From assembly GCA_036674765.1 (NCBI GenBank), contig JARVKI010000143.1, positions 1 to 64,000 of the forward strand: DNA of 64,000 nucleotides, read 5' to 3'. This document shows, one piece after another, positions 1 to 11,970 of the stretch; position 1 is the stretch's first letter, and each line of letters begins with the position of its first letter. The position numbers and the translations under genes were made by a program. This stretch comes from Seiridium cupressi. Its lineage: Eukaryota; Ascomycota; Sordariomycetes; Amphisphaeriales; Sporocadaceae. The notes beneath the pieces were generated by a model. It was not told where the DNA came from. It ran no database searches and was given only the letters and a program-made list of their open reading frames with translations.

Positions 1-103
1 TCGCCCAAAAGGGGGTCCTCCGGGGGGGGTTTTTTTCATTTTTTTTTTTTTTAAATTTTATTTATTTTTTTTTCGGCCCCCCCCCCCCCCCCCCCCCCCC
101 AGA
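1..103. repeat. low-complexity mononucleotide runs at the left edge
   Basis: Successive runs of G, T, A/T and then about 24 C (77-100) make up the first hundred bases. No coding frame or known repeat family is visible. The clean separation into single-base blocks looks more like a poorly resolved contig end or assembly junction than like genomic sequence. Confidence 0.7.
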
Positions 104-1297
104 GAAGGGCTTTTGGGCACAGGTTAGTAGTATACCGGTATCATCCCTCGCGTCCACCCTATACGCCAGCCGACTAGGCAGTCTAAAGGACCAAAAAGAG
201 GTGCGCAAGCGATTGCCTTCACACCCTCACACGCAAAACAGGGCCCAACCCGTAATCTCGACCAAAAGTTATTTTGCACCCACGGTAATCTCTCGTCCTG
301 CCCGAAGAACGTTATTCGCTCCATAGGACGAAGCCTAAAGAGCCGTCGCACTCCCTGGCCAGGACACAGACGCAAACCCTAGTCGGCCCACTTAAAGTAG
401 GTCCTGATCTGTGATGTGCTGGATGGATGAAGGAATAAATGGTTGGAGCGACTGGGCGGCGGCGGGGCGCTAGGCCCAATCCCTGTAAGGCTTGGCCGCT
501 GGGGGCTTGGCCTGGCTACCGGCGCGACATGCATCACAGACTAGCCGGGGACCCACCCTGGCGGTCATCGGTCTTGACCACTTTTGTTCCAATTTGACGA
601 CTCATCAAACAAATCCGTTTCTTCGATCCACGCCTGTTCCGCATCGTGCACAGTACATGGCGCCAAGCCTGATCGGGCACCTGGGTTTGGTACATCACCG
701 GTCGGCCGGGGTCGCTCCCACGGGCTGTGAGCTGTGACGACGATCTTGGGAGGACAGGGCAGGGGTCTGCAGTGCACGGCAGCACTGGCGGCCAGTACCA
801 AAACTACCTAAATAGTCTTAAACCGTCAGACCTTGAAGACAATCCCAGGACCCACAATGCACCTTTGCTGCCGCGCATGCACCCAAAAGCTCAAAAGCAT
901 CTCTTGCAACCAAAGCCTCATCACACTTGACTGGTACATAATCCATTGATCGCCTCCAGTCCTCGACCCTCGACCGTCTCTTGTCTTCTAATTTGATGCT
1001 TCAACAAAGCTAATCAAAGCTGCCTGCATCATCGCCCTTCGACACACATCGTCATTCTTTTACCAACAGTTGACAAGCTGCTCGCTTCATCCTTGCTGGA
1101 CCTGGTGTCGCTCCATCCCGTCTGCAACTAATATCGATACCCAACAACTAACGCCCAAGACCTCTCTTCTCTGGCAAGACAAGGCTGCGTGAGCCCTATC
1201 GTCACTACGCCTCCCCGTCCAGCGCCCTCCCCGCCTTGTTCTGTCTTTCCCCAGGAGCTTTTAGCCTTAGCCAACCCTATTTCGACCATAGAAGAGG
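104..1297. other. intergenic and 5' flank of the zinc-finger gene
   Basis: No supportable gene. The last 350 bases before the ATG at 1298 are rich in C and T with few long purine runs, as is common in promoters and 5' leaders of filamentous ascomycetes. No convincing TATA box was seen. Confidence 0.5.
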
Positions 1298-3489
1298 ATG
1301 ACTACCATGGGCCAAGATCAAGAGGCCCAGCTCCAGATGCTCAGAAATGAATTAAGATGGAAGGATCAACAGTTGTCTCAATTGCAACTCCAGCATAATC
1401 TCAGCCAGCAGTCTTTGCTACAGGTCTCGTCAAGTCCGGCAACAAGTAATCTGGACGCCCCATCGCCAAGCTACGAGTTCCAGTTATCTAGCAACTCGCC
1501 GTCCACCGTGCCCTTCGACCACCAAGATGCATTCTCTAGGAGAACGTCGATACCACGGAGCGCCGCCGCCACAAATGGCACGCTGCAAGCTCATCAGAGC
1601 ATCCAGTTCGCCCCGCAATCCGCTGTAAGTGCCGCCCCCCTGGTAGCTGCGTACTTGCGCGCCACCTGACACGCAACTAGATACTTCCATCCCAGGCTAT
1701 AAAACGACCGAGGACCATGTCCCATCAAGTTCTTTCGTCGCACCAGATGAGCCGCAGTAATTCGAATCTCTCAACGCAGTCAGCCAGTCCCTTTGTCGGC
1801 AATGGTCCCGTCACCCCACCGCCCAAGTCATATGCTGCTGGGCAGCAGCCTCGAGACGGTGCCATGGTGGAGTATTTGAGTAAGGACGAGCCGATGACTG
1901 CATACTCGGCTGGCCAGTTCATGATGCTCCGATCTCAGTCAACCAGAACGAGGCCTAGACCCGTCACCGGGAGTCTGTCGCCGGTGGCCGAGTCAAAGTT
2001 GTTGGATCCTCAGACCTACTTTGCAAACTTTCAAGGCTATGAGGACCCCAGCGGCGCGCTGTATCTCAGTTCATCCATGCCGACAGGTCAAATGCATTTC
2101 CACACCGATGTGCCAGTTTGGCACATGTCGAACGCATCCGCCTGTGGATCCATGACAACTGGCCTGACGTCCGACACGGCACCCATGACTCGAGAAAACA
2201 GCAGCGTGTTCGACAATCAATCTGTCGGAGGTGCGATGCATATGATGCAGCTTGGCTCGCACCAAGGCACAGACGTGTCACAGTTTGACAGCCCAATGTA
2301 TGCCCATGCCAGCAGTGGCCAGAGCTCACCTTTGAGCAAACGGGCCTCGTCCAGCGAAGACGACTTGAACGGCGTCGGCTCTAGTTTATCGCAGTCATTC
2401 CTCAGTCCCTATGGCCACATCTCGGCTGAGGCTGCCACATCCCAGGACATGTCCCGTTCTGCCTCGAACACCAGCATTGCCAGCAACAAGTCGGCAACAT
2501 CCTTGAGGTTTCGTGCCAAGGAGACGCTCCAAAGGCAGAACCGCAATATTACTCCTCTCAAGCCCAAACCATCTGCTGATGCGAAAGCTTCCGATGGCCA
2601 ATCTGGCAAGAAAGATGGCAAGACCGCGATCAGCAAAGCCAAATATGTCCGACCTCGCCAACCCAAAGTCTTTTGCGACAAATGCAAAGACCACCCAGAA
2701 GGTTTTCGAGGCGAGCACGAGCTCCGCCGCCACCGCGATGCCAAGCATCCAGAGCACGGCATGGTCAAGAAGTGGGTTTGTATCGATCCGACCTCGCGCA
2801 ATCTGCCCATCGGAGTCCCTGTCGTCAATCCGCTAGATAAGTGCAAGGCTTGCAAGGCCATGAAGAAGTATGGCGCATACTACAATGCCGCTGCTCATCT
2901 ACGCCGGACTCATTTCAAGGAGAAGCCGTCCCGCGCCAAGAACAAGAACAACGCAAACTCCCGCTCCGACGACGACAAGCGTGGCGGCAAAGGCGGAGGC
3001 GACTGGCCCCCTATGACCGAGCTGAAGAATTGGATGAAGGAGATTTGGGTCAACAAGAATGATCTGAGGGCTGAGTCGGATGAGGAGAACGAGGAAGACG
3101 GCGCCAACGAAAATTCCACTTCGGAGATGGACATTGACCTCGAAAACGATATGAGCCAAATGCCTGTCGACTACACCATGCCACAGCACGCGACTGAGAA
3201 CATGGTGTCAGGCATGAACTTTGCCAACATGTATCCCGGCCAGTTGGCCCTCAACACTGATATGATTCCGCTCTACGGTCAGCATCATCTTGTATCGTCC
3301 GCCAACTTCACCGACTACGCCCGTCCTCCCACCAACCCTGCCTTCCCCTACATGGCGACCAGTCAAATACCGCAATACGGAAGTGTTGTGTCGGGCAACG
3401 ACGTGGTCCCTCCGGGAATGGGCAATTTCAACGAGGCTATGGGTACTGTCGGGGACCTGCAGTTTAATGAGATGATGTACCCTGAATGA
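1298..3489 (+). CDS. C2H2-type zinc-finger regulator (DUF7896-like fungal family)
   Basis: Two exons, 1298-1624 and most likely 1696-3489, joined in phase 0 (about 706 aa). The intron starts GTAAGT, has a CTGAC branch site at 1666 and ends in CCCAG at 1695; an in-frame alternative acceptor TAG at 1680 would add five residues. Residues 6-40 are Gln/Leu-rich and may form a coiled coil. A long Ser/Thr/Gln-rich middle is followed at about 434-516 by a Cys/His block: [18 protein letters not shown], then [20 protein letters not shown] and HLRRTHF. This arrangement of one degenerate and one C2H2-like finger is characteristic of a fungal-only family of putative nuclear transcription factors. Basic residues follow (about 520-540), then an acidic stretch near 570-595. 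DNA binding and nuclear location are inferred from the family; no target is known. Confidence 0.85.
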
Positions 3490-6400
3490 CTCGCGCCGCG
3501 TTTCAATTCCCCACGACTGCAATGAGATTTTCCTTTCATGTCTTTCGGCTCAACGAAACAACAAGACAAAACCAAATGCTTGGTGAGGAGGGGAAACGAA
3601 TTCTCCTTCACCCCTGGCATCATGTGGTGGATGATCTGATGATTTTCATGTTTCAAGCTACAGCAACAGTATTTTTCCTTCTTGAGACCCTCAACAATAT
3701 CGGCAGGGTCCTGTTTTGCTTCCCACGTTAGCCGGGGGGGGGCTTCTGGCTGCTGGCTTTCCGAGCTCAGCGTCGCCACCCGCTCCTGCTGCGAGGGAAG
3801 CTTTTTTTTTTTTTTTTTTTTTTTTTCTTTCATTTCTTATCATGTGCTGAGATGTGGTTCTGACTTTATTACTTTTGTTTTGGTTCAAACGGGCTTGCAA
3901 TTTCCACCTCATCTCTAATATCTTCCTCTTACACAAATCTACGAAGGCGGGTGGGGGTCAGTGGGGATTACGTTTACCTTCGGTTTCCTGCTTCCTGAGA
4001 TATGGGCAGGTGGCTGGATTGTTCATGACGATTTGGTCGGGCTCGACTGAAGACATGTACCAACAAAAACCAACGTTTCACGCACGCAATGCCGCCCTTG
4101 ACGGTGGGCAGCGTCTACAGCAACAGATGAACGGAGACCGGCATGGCTAGATTGCCGGCTTGGTCTCCGGAGGATCCGAGATATGATTTGGTACTTTTCG
4201 GTTGTTTGCATACATTGTACGGAGTTGTTTGACTTGGTTTTGCTTTTTCCCCGCGTGCATTAACAGCATTTTCAACGGTGGCATAGGACCGGGGTTTTGA
4301 TTTTATTCTTCCCTCAGCGGAAGCAGGACAGGATCAGATCGGATTGGGTATCACGACGAATAACCGAACGGGTAGAGGATTAGATGGGACCAGGTTGTCT
4401 TACTTAGCGCGGAGTTCTCCTTCATTGTTGGACTGTTGGACTGGACTGTCCTGGGCTGAGGTTCGGGGAGGAACTTGGGAATAACCTATCTGTCTGGCAC
4501 ACAGAGACACCGGGGCAGATAGACTGTGTCTTGTATCTATTTGTTTGGATAGTTGGATACTCCGACTGCGGAGTTGTGGCCTCTGGTCTGCCCTACATAC
4601 TCCTGGTGGAGTGGAGGACAGACTGGCTTACAATTAAGGTGCCGAAATGCACACCTTGCCAACTTTCTACACTCTTGTCTTGCTCACAAAATATGCTGTG
4701 ACTCATCGCGATTCTGATGACCTGTATTATTACCTTGGAAAAGTCTCATGTATGCAGTGAGGATCCTATTTTGGATCCTTCCCGTGGAAGCGCAAACGGT
4801 ACACAGACTAGCAAGGCTTTCTTACATGGAAAGAACATCGGGTAGAATAGAACGTGGGGCCGCTTCGCCTACAGGAGCCATATCGCCAAAGCCTCAACGT
4901 CGAAGGCCAATAGTGATCACCACCACCAGAGGAGAGCTTATTGAAATATTCTTTCTCGTCTTTTTCAGGTCTGGCAACGTGCTGCCATACTCAACAACAG
5001 CTCCGAATTGCCGTTCCAGCAACTACGGCGTAGCATTGGGGTCGAGAGACGATTAGGAGAGGAGCGCATAGGATTGCTGCAGAGCTGAGCACGCTACTGC
5101 CGGTTCCCTCTGGAAGCCCAACGGGACTACGCACCCTACAGTACTTAGTCTGTTACTCCACAGGCAAGCACACAGCAGCAGCTGCTGTCATCGGGAACCA
5201 ACAGCATCGCGCCGACCGGCTGCGTGATTCGTTTTACCCCAATACGGCCCCCAAAGTACTGGCGGAGGAGCTAGGTTTTGCACACCACGGTCGACGCATG
5301 TGCAGGGTTGGGACATACCGTTTTCGAACCAACAAGCTTAGATTGTGGAGGGGTTGAGATTGTTGATGCATGTCGGAGCGTCGCGCACGGTGTGGTGGGG
5401 AGAGAGCAGAGCCTCGTCACTGGACATCCTCAGACAGCTCACAGAAGATAAGTCTTCGACTGCGTTGGAGCAAGCACGCGGCAGCGCAGCCAGGGGCGGG
5501 CCTTGTGCTGATACAAAAGCTCTGTCGCCCTCGTCGGTGGTTGCGCCGGCGGTTTCGATTGGAGACACAAACGCGACATTTCACTTCCTGACCAAGTCAT
5601 CTGCCGTCGCTACAACTGCTTTCCCATAATGTATCAAAAGCCGCAAGGCAGAGCTCGCGCGCAGACCAGAATGCAAAGTCTCGTACAAGTCGAATAGCAA
5701 TAGCGCTATGGATGTTGAGGCGCAGCTTTTGTTCCATATATACCACACCTTGCGGCAGGCTCGCGTCGCACATCAACCAGTGCAAGGAATCCCCACAGCC
5801 TTGTCATGACCAGCGGCATCCTGGAGGCGTGACGGCCAATGATGTTACAGAAGTGATGTGACACTGCAGCTTATGATACTGGTAAATGTGAAGCGGAAAC
5901 GATAAGACGTGGCGCCTTGGCATTCTACAGAGCTGCAGTCGCTACCGATGCTGACGGGCGCAGAGTCACGGTATGGCAGGCAGGATCATCGACCCCTTTG
6001 TCATGGAGCTTCTGCATTATATCGGATCATAGTGGGGATCCTGCCTCGCCGAGTGGAACGGGCCGGGCCATCACCAGAAGACTGGCTTCCCACACACCTG
6101 GTCAGATGGTACAACGTATGGGTTCCGGGGCACGCGCAATATTTGACGAGAGAAACGTTTCCTTTCATGGTCTGTAACTCGTCCGCTGCTCCTCCGGTCA
6201 CTAGTCAACGCCAAATGATGGTCTAGATCTTAGGGAAAGCTGTATCTTACAACACCCTTTAGTTCGGGGTCCGTTTCCTGATTCGACTTCTTGGGCAACA
6301 CATCTCGTCCGCCCATCTTCAGCACTGCAATTAATCCATCAAGGATGTCATACACCACACATATGGCAGGGGTTGGAAGTTGGAGCTCCGCCACGGTAAA

Positions 6401-6611
6401 GGTTCTTGTACAACAATCATGTAGGTGCATAGCATGGCACATCTCCTAGCTCTCTCCTTGCGAGTCCTGCATTTCAGCACAACTAGAAGCATGTATCCAG
6501 GACGGGTCTCAAAAGGTCCTATTACTCCCCAGCATTGTTGACCCTCTTGCTTTCTTTCGATTCTTCGTGGGTAAGGATCTCTGCCCGTTAAACGGCCGTT
6601 CGATTCCCAAG
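3490..6611. other. long intergenic stretch with a T25 run
   Basis: No supportable gene in about 3.1 kb. A run of 25 T lies at 3802-3826, downstream of the zinc-finger gene, near its likely 3' end. The open frames here are short, lack family-like composition and mostly start at non-ATG codons. The stretch probably holds the 3' UTR of the upstream gene and the promoter of the gene at 6612. Confidence 0.5.
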
Positions 6612-8722
6612 ATGGGTGCATATGTATCTGTTGAAACGTGTAAAACTCAGTACAACGTGCAGCTGAATTGCTCGTTGCCTGCAGGCGGGTGGCATGAGGG
6701 CAATCATACTTATGACTACATCGGCGCCTATACTCGTGGTAACTTCGAAGCAGATCCGGATATCGCTGGCATAGGGGTGTGTTCATTGGGACAAGCCGAC
6801 CAGGTGTTGGCTTTTTTGCTAACATCCAATAGATTCTCGGTGTATTCCTTGGCGTAACATGTTTCGCCCTTGCTATCAGCATCTTCGATGTTCTTTGGCA
6901 GACTTCTAAAACCTTTGGCTGGAAAAAGGTCAAGTAAGAAATTACTAGCGCTTCTTGTCCTTTTGGCATACTTACACTTCCTAGACCGCGTGAGCTCAAA
7001 CTTGGCCATCGAAGTGTTTCCGATATCCTGCAGTCGCTCGTGCTAGCCTGTAGCGACCAGCAGGTCTTCACCGGTGCGGCTTACGCTTTGACTCTACGAT
7101 ATTGGAGGGGATGCTCGATATCCGCCTACCACTACAATATCGTTGCTAACATGCTTCTGCTGACATGCGCGACACATCTAATGTCGGTCACGATTGTCAG
7201 GAATTACTGGAGGTATCCGTGGCTTGCTGTGCTCAGGGTACTCTGCATCTGTGGTGTCTTCATTGTCACTGGACTGCTCATGGCCAACCAGAATGCCACG
7301 CAAGACCTCAAGTTTCCCACAGCAGTGCCACCTACGAATGAGACAGATAGTCTTTTATTCTTACCTGCAGCCTGTTTCCAGAGTACGAATTCCCCATTTG
7401 CAGCCACCTTGATAAACACGACCTCGAGCGCAGCGGCGTTCTTCCAAGGCACCTTGGCGGAGTCCACGCCAGGGAATGCGATCCAGGGCTGGAACTGGTA
7501 CGTCGTCATCTTGCTCTTCTATGGTGCTGCCATCGTTGCAGAATTCATCCGATTCTGCCGCCGCGGCAAGACTAGGCCTGGATGGCGAGGAAGGCTTGGC
7601 GCCCGGGTGTCGCGCATCGTAAAACCCAAATCTTGGCAAAGCAAGTTTGTCTCTTGCGTTTTCCTGCTATACTTGATCCTCGGAGCTGGTATCAGCTCGG
7701 TCGCGGTTGTGCTCGGTGCGCGATATATATACCGTCTTCGGCAGTGGGTAGACAGGTCGGGCTGGATGATGCTGGAGAATGGGAGAAACCCCGAGAACGA
7801 CGCGACAAGCTTTGGGCAACTGGTTCCCATCTTTCTCAGCGCACTGATTTTGTTCAGCTTCGCGCAGACAATTAGCGGTAGGGTCGATATTCGCCGGATG
7901 ATTTACCCTCCTGCTAATCCCCACCCACAGATAAAGTCACTGACCACGAGAACGTCAAACATGAAGGCGAACAGATGCCGCCCCAAGGAGGGAATATTGC
8001 TTTTCTTGACCCACCGAACTACGATCTCCTCAACCCAGAAAAGCAGGGCCTAGAATACCACGTGCACTCAATTGCTACACCCGGCGACTTCGACCTCGAA
8101 GCGGCACAACTATGGCCGTCCAATAGACCTGTGCCAAAGCCTATAGAATACGGCCAATTCTCGAGCCACACATCGACCAAGACACGTGATACGGATATTG
8201 TCGCTTCAGCGCCTCTCATTCGACACGAGATCACACGTTCTCCCATTGCTTGGGACATGAACTCTAGCAGTGTAATCGAAACGCCTCGTCGGTATGGCAG
8301 TAAGAGTCCTGTCCGATTGCAGCAAGCAATGGGTAAGCAACTTTCAGTACTATTCCATCCCTTTGTAGCCTTTCTCATGAGCAGTACAATCCTGTTCCAG
8401 TGTTTTTGCACCTGAAGCATGAACTTTTACTTCGATAGCTCAGTTGCTAACCCTGAGGGTTGTAGTGTACAACTCCGATTCCGCCTACGAAGCTGGGCTA
8501 GCAGCCGCCCTTGCATTCTCTCCCGAGCTCCCCACGTATACAAAGGGAGCAGCTCATGCGACAGCCCTAACGAACACAAGCAGAGTGCCTCAGGGAGAAC
8601 AACACGAACGACAAGCGGTCACATCGCCGGTATCGCCGGTGTCGCCTGTATCCGGGGTTGCAATACTGGGGGACGAACTCAACCGCCGTGATGGGTGGCA
8701 GGCCGGGGCGGGACAGAAGTAA
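6612..8722 (+). CDS. polytopic membrane protein, five exons, function unknown
   Basis: Exons 6612-6776, 6833-6933, 6985-7877, 7931-8332 and 8466-8722 join in frame to about 605 aa. Donors and acceptors are canonical (for example GTAAGA-CCTAG and GTAAGC-TTGTAG with a GCTAAC branch site). The ATG at 6612 is the first in frame; the open frame extends only 15 codons upstream without another ATG. The N-terminal 55 residues are Cys- and Asn-containing and probably extracellular (NFEADPDIAGIG just before the first membrane span). About six or seven hydrophobic segments follow, including ILGVFLGVTCFALAISIF, LRVLCICGVFIVTGLLM, YVVILLFYGAAIVAEF, VFLLYLILGAGISSVAVVL and FLSALILFSFAQTI. The last 220 residues are polar and probably cytosolic. 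I recognise it only as a fungal hypothetical membrane protein. The gene model is strong because four junctions restore one frame; the function is unknown. Confidence 0.8.
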
Positions 8723-9482
8723 CCCGTCCCTGCTATCTGGGCGGCCTTGATGGCACGATCTTTAGTACCCGTGGCTGGCGGATTTGATTTGATGTTTTTA
8801 AAGTTTCGTAAATAAGATACAAACGAAAAATATATTTCCAGCATAAAAAGAAAAGTGAGGAAACTCTGAAAGTTTTGCAGTATGGACTGCCCAAGACTTG
8901 CCATACACACTTAGTGAGGCATTTGATTTATAATGGGGGTCATAGAAGTTTCGCTGAAAGCGTCTCCAGGATCGTTGGCTCTATATCTACTGGCAAGGGT
9001 GGAAATGCGACTTTACATTCGGTATGACAAGTTAGTCCGCCCTACCCAATTCTTAGGGCTTATATAACAATCTAACGGTAGATCACCTACGGTAAGTAAA
9101 TTCCTGACTTGTTTTGCTCGGTCATAAAATTACTTTAGTGAATAGCCGCTTATCTACAATATAAGCTCCAAAACTCGGAACTCAGGATATGGAGAAGCCA
9201 CGCCGCCAAAAGCCTTCACTTCCGGAGACCTCGGCTGGATGTTCTAGTCGTCGATAAGGAGATCATATTAATATATCTGCTATGATTAGTGTTTATCGGT
9301 CGCATTTTTCACGGTAAACGTCTTACGGTTCGACTGTCTTCAATTCAAGTTTCTGATCGTACTAGTATCTGTATATTAGGATATAGCCATACTCCACGGT
9401 TGCCACAGAGTCTTGTCAACCGCTCGATACTTCCATCATCTAAATAGATGCCTGCGACAAAATTTGCGGCTCGTCTCGCACT
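8723..9482. other. AT-rich intergenic stretch
   Basis: Nothing recognisable. AT-rich, with no long open frame on either strand. It separates the convergent ends of the membrane-protein gene and the pseudogene to its right. Confidence 0.5.
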
Positions 9483-10780
9483 TCACAGATGAGGCGCCGT
9501 CAGAATCAATGATGGTGAATCATACGCCGACGACGGCAAAGCGCGAAGCGAGACGAAGGCCTCGGCCACCAAATACACTCTCTTAATAAGTGCCCCCCCC
9601 CCCCCCCCCCCCCCCATAAAGTAGAGTACATATCACAATACGGCTACTTCTACGCTTGGTAGTTGCAAAGATATCGTCCCAGAATAGCCATACAGAGCCT
9701 GATGGGTGACCCAGCAAATTGAGCAAAGACCACAACAACCCGCTAAAGACTATATAGGCGCCCGACATCCTCCAGAACCATGACCCAACGCTGGTTGGAA
9801 ACTGATCATTCCAACCAGCTAAGTGAATAGCACCGTACGCTGTGCTGGCACACCGTAAAATGATGCCCATCAGATGGCCCTGCATATGGTGGACTCAGCC
9901 CTCGCCAGACCAATTTCGAGGACGTTCCTCCAATAATATATACTTTGGTCCTCATTCACTCTGGGCGAGACGGGACGTGAAAACTTGTCCCTTACTATTT
10001 TCGGCATCTCAGGGTAGAGCCAGATTGCTTCGCGGTACCTTGAATCCTCGGGATCCGCTTCGGGGGCTCCGAGACGATTATAAATGGCCAGAAAGCGTTC
10101 GACTGCTTCACATGCCACCCTGACTCCTTACGCGGCATCGTCGAGCCACCCTTAGATCTATCGATACTCGTCCCCAAGGCCGACATGTCATGTATCGCTG
10201 CTATGTCAGGTCCTTGTGAGCCCGGTTCACCGTGGTTTTCTGTGGCTTGGGTTTCTGAACATGAGATGTTGACCAATTCAGTCTGTCAAGTGCTATGGGG
10301 AACATACAAGACTTCGAATATTTCCGTCTCCACGCCAAAGTCGGCAAACTGATATGCTGCATTCAGGTCATTGCTCAAGTCGCAGTTGGCTTAGCTATTA
10401 CGCCACTAGAGCTGAGTACGATTGGCCACGTTCTGCAAAATTGTTGGTTCCCGAATCCATCGTGGTTTAGGCCGCCAAGGGATATAGTTGATAAGGACGC
10501 AAGCAATGTGTACATTCATATATACGTCGAGTCAGGCCAGTGCAAAAACGAGGAATGACCGGGATCTTCTCCTCGAATATACGCAGATAACGAGGCTTAT
10601 AATGCAGGACAGGGTGCCACGTCCATCTGGGTCTGAGACAAAGCCCACCAAGGTGGAGTTGATGAAATTGCGGCGTTGTTTATCGTCCAAGTAACTGAAG
10701 GTGATGATACAATCAGGACGTGGAACGATGACGTGGGGATTGATGAGCAAAGCAGCACAGAAATCAAAGGAGAATCGCAT
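9483..10780 (-). pseudogene. decayed fungal integral membrane protein gene
   Basis: Protein-like blocks occur in order on the minus strand but in different frames. They are 10780-10532 (contains SDPDGRGTLSCIISLVICVY), a patchy middle with stop codons (about 10500-10120), 10118-9870 (EAVERFLAIYNRLGAPEADP onward), 9885-9616 (AYGAIHLAGWNDQFPTS, two hydrophobic spans, then FWDDIFATTKR) and, beyond a C23 run at 9593-9615, a last block ending at 9483 (RVYLVAEAFVSLRALPSSAY). The order and the closing '(A)R-(V/I)-(Y/F)-LV-(A/V)-E-(A/S)-F-(V/I)-SLR' motif fit a common family of fungal polytopic membrane proteins of unknown function. Some frame changes might be unrecognised introns, but at least two stops and the homopolymer inside the coding sequence argue for a broken gene or badly resolved consensus. 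Confidence 0.55.
9593..9615. repeat. C23 homopolymer inside pseudogene
   Basis: Twenty-three consecutive C on the plus strand, read as a poly-Gly stretch in the minus-strand frame. It falls exactly between two blocks of one membrane-protein family that normally adjoin, so it is either an inserted or expanded tract or an assembly artefact like the C24 run at 77-100. Confidence 0.8.
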
Positions 10781-11970
10781 TCTCTTACATTCAGGGTGTG
10801 AAGTTGAAAGTAGTGATAGACAGGTCGGCTAGGTGGACAGAAATTGTCTGATTCGTATCTAGACTAGGTACTTGCTGCGTATCCTTAATCCAACGGTCAT
10901 ACTCTGCTTGTACATTGTATCCTTTCCGATTGATCGCTGATGCGTCGAACAAGGTCTAATTATTGGTCAGAGAGTGAGATCCCTGGAGAATGGAGCTCTG
11001 CGAATTAGATCCCGGATATGCTTTACCCGTGCCACGCCTATTATGGCTGGAGGGCAACTTTACATTTTCCATCAATCTGACCTTTTGGTGCAGCAAAGCC
11101 TACACGTCGATCTAGACCCTAATAGTTACAGCGTACGTTCCATACTGTGAAATATGTATCTTATGATAGCGTCCTTCTGCACGCAGTTCTTTTCACGAGT
11201 GTGCCTGGGCCTAATCCAACTCAAGTTTCAGGTCTACAAATCACATATTGATTAGTTCTCTTAACGCCTGTGTTCCAGCTATGCAGATCCTACGGAGCAG
11301 TCGACCAACGTTGACCCTTAGGAACCTTCTCAGAGCCAATGCAGAGTGTGTTGTGTTCTTTGTCCCTTCAAATCCATGCTGGGAACATTTAATTTGTGCC
11401 AACCGCCGTGATTGATTCAATTGGGGATGTCTCGTCGACCGATAGATACCCTCGAAAGCTTACTTGTCCTCGGTTGGGACCGGGCCGCAAATGCCACCAC
11501 CAACTGAAGGTCGAGCATCTCTGATGTATGGCCGTCTTGCCCAAACGCCAATTGAATGCATCTCACGATCTTGGCTAATGTGCAATGGTATCTTTCTGTG
11601 TATCTTTTTGTGGTAGACACCTTTTGCATATACTCCTTGCGCATGCGAATGAGCCTAAGCTTATTAGTCCGCTGGCTTTCGGGTACGGTTGGCGGTTGGT
11701 CTCTCAGGGTCCTGCAGTTGACAGAACATGGAGCAGCTGCCAAAGTCGCTTGCTCCTGGCTTTTTCAGGGGGGAAGTTTTGGGACAGACAATTGTGAGTC
11801 ACCCTAACCGAAAAAAGCTCAGGCCAGCTTAGATAATGCCCCTCAGACCCCTCTGCCCCTCGACCCTTTCTACCCCTCCACCAGTCGGGCCCTGAGTCGA
11901 AATCACCAGAGTCACCAGAAATCACTCCCACCACTTCCTCCTTTGCCACCACCTGCAAAGACCGACCGCC
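10781..11970. other. intergenic, 5' flank of seryl-tRNA synthetase
   Basis: No gene supported. The final 120 bases before the ATG at 11971 are C-rich with ACC/CCT repeats, consistent with the 5' leader of a housekeeping gene. Confidence 0.5.

Noticed and set aside
6585..6605. GTTCGATTCCC resembling a tRNA B box
   Set aside because: No matching A box or foldable cloverleaf could be found at the right distance upstream; it also overlaps the 5' leader of the gene at 6612.
6331..7071. 246-codon minus-strand open frame
   Set aside because: It runs antisense to the first three exons of the membrane-protein gene, whose splice sites and protein features are much stronger. No motif or natural composition in the antisense frame.
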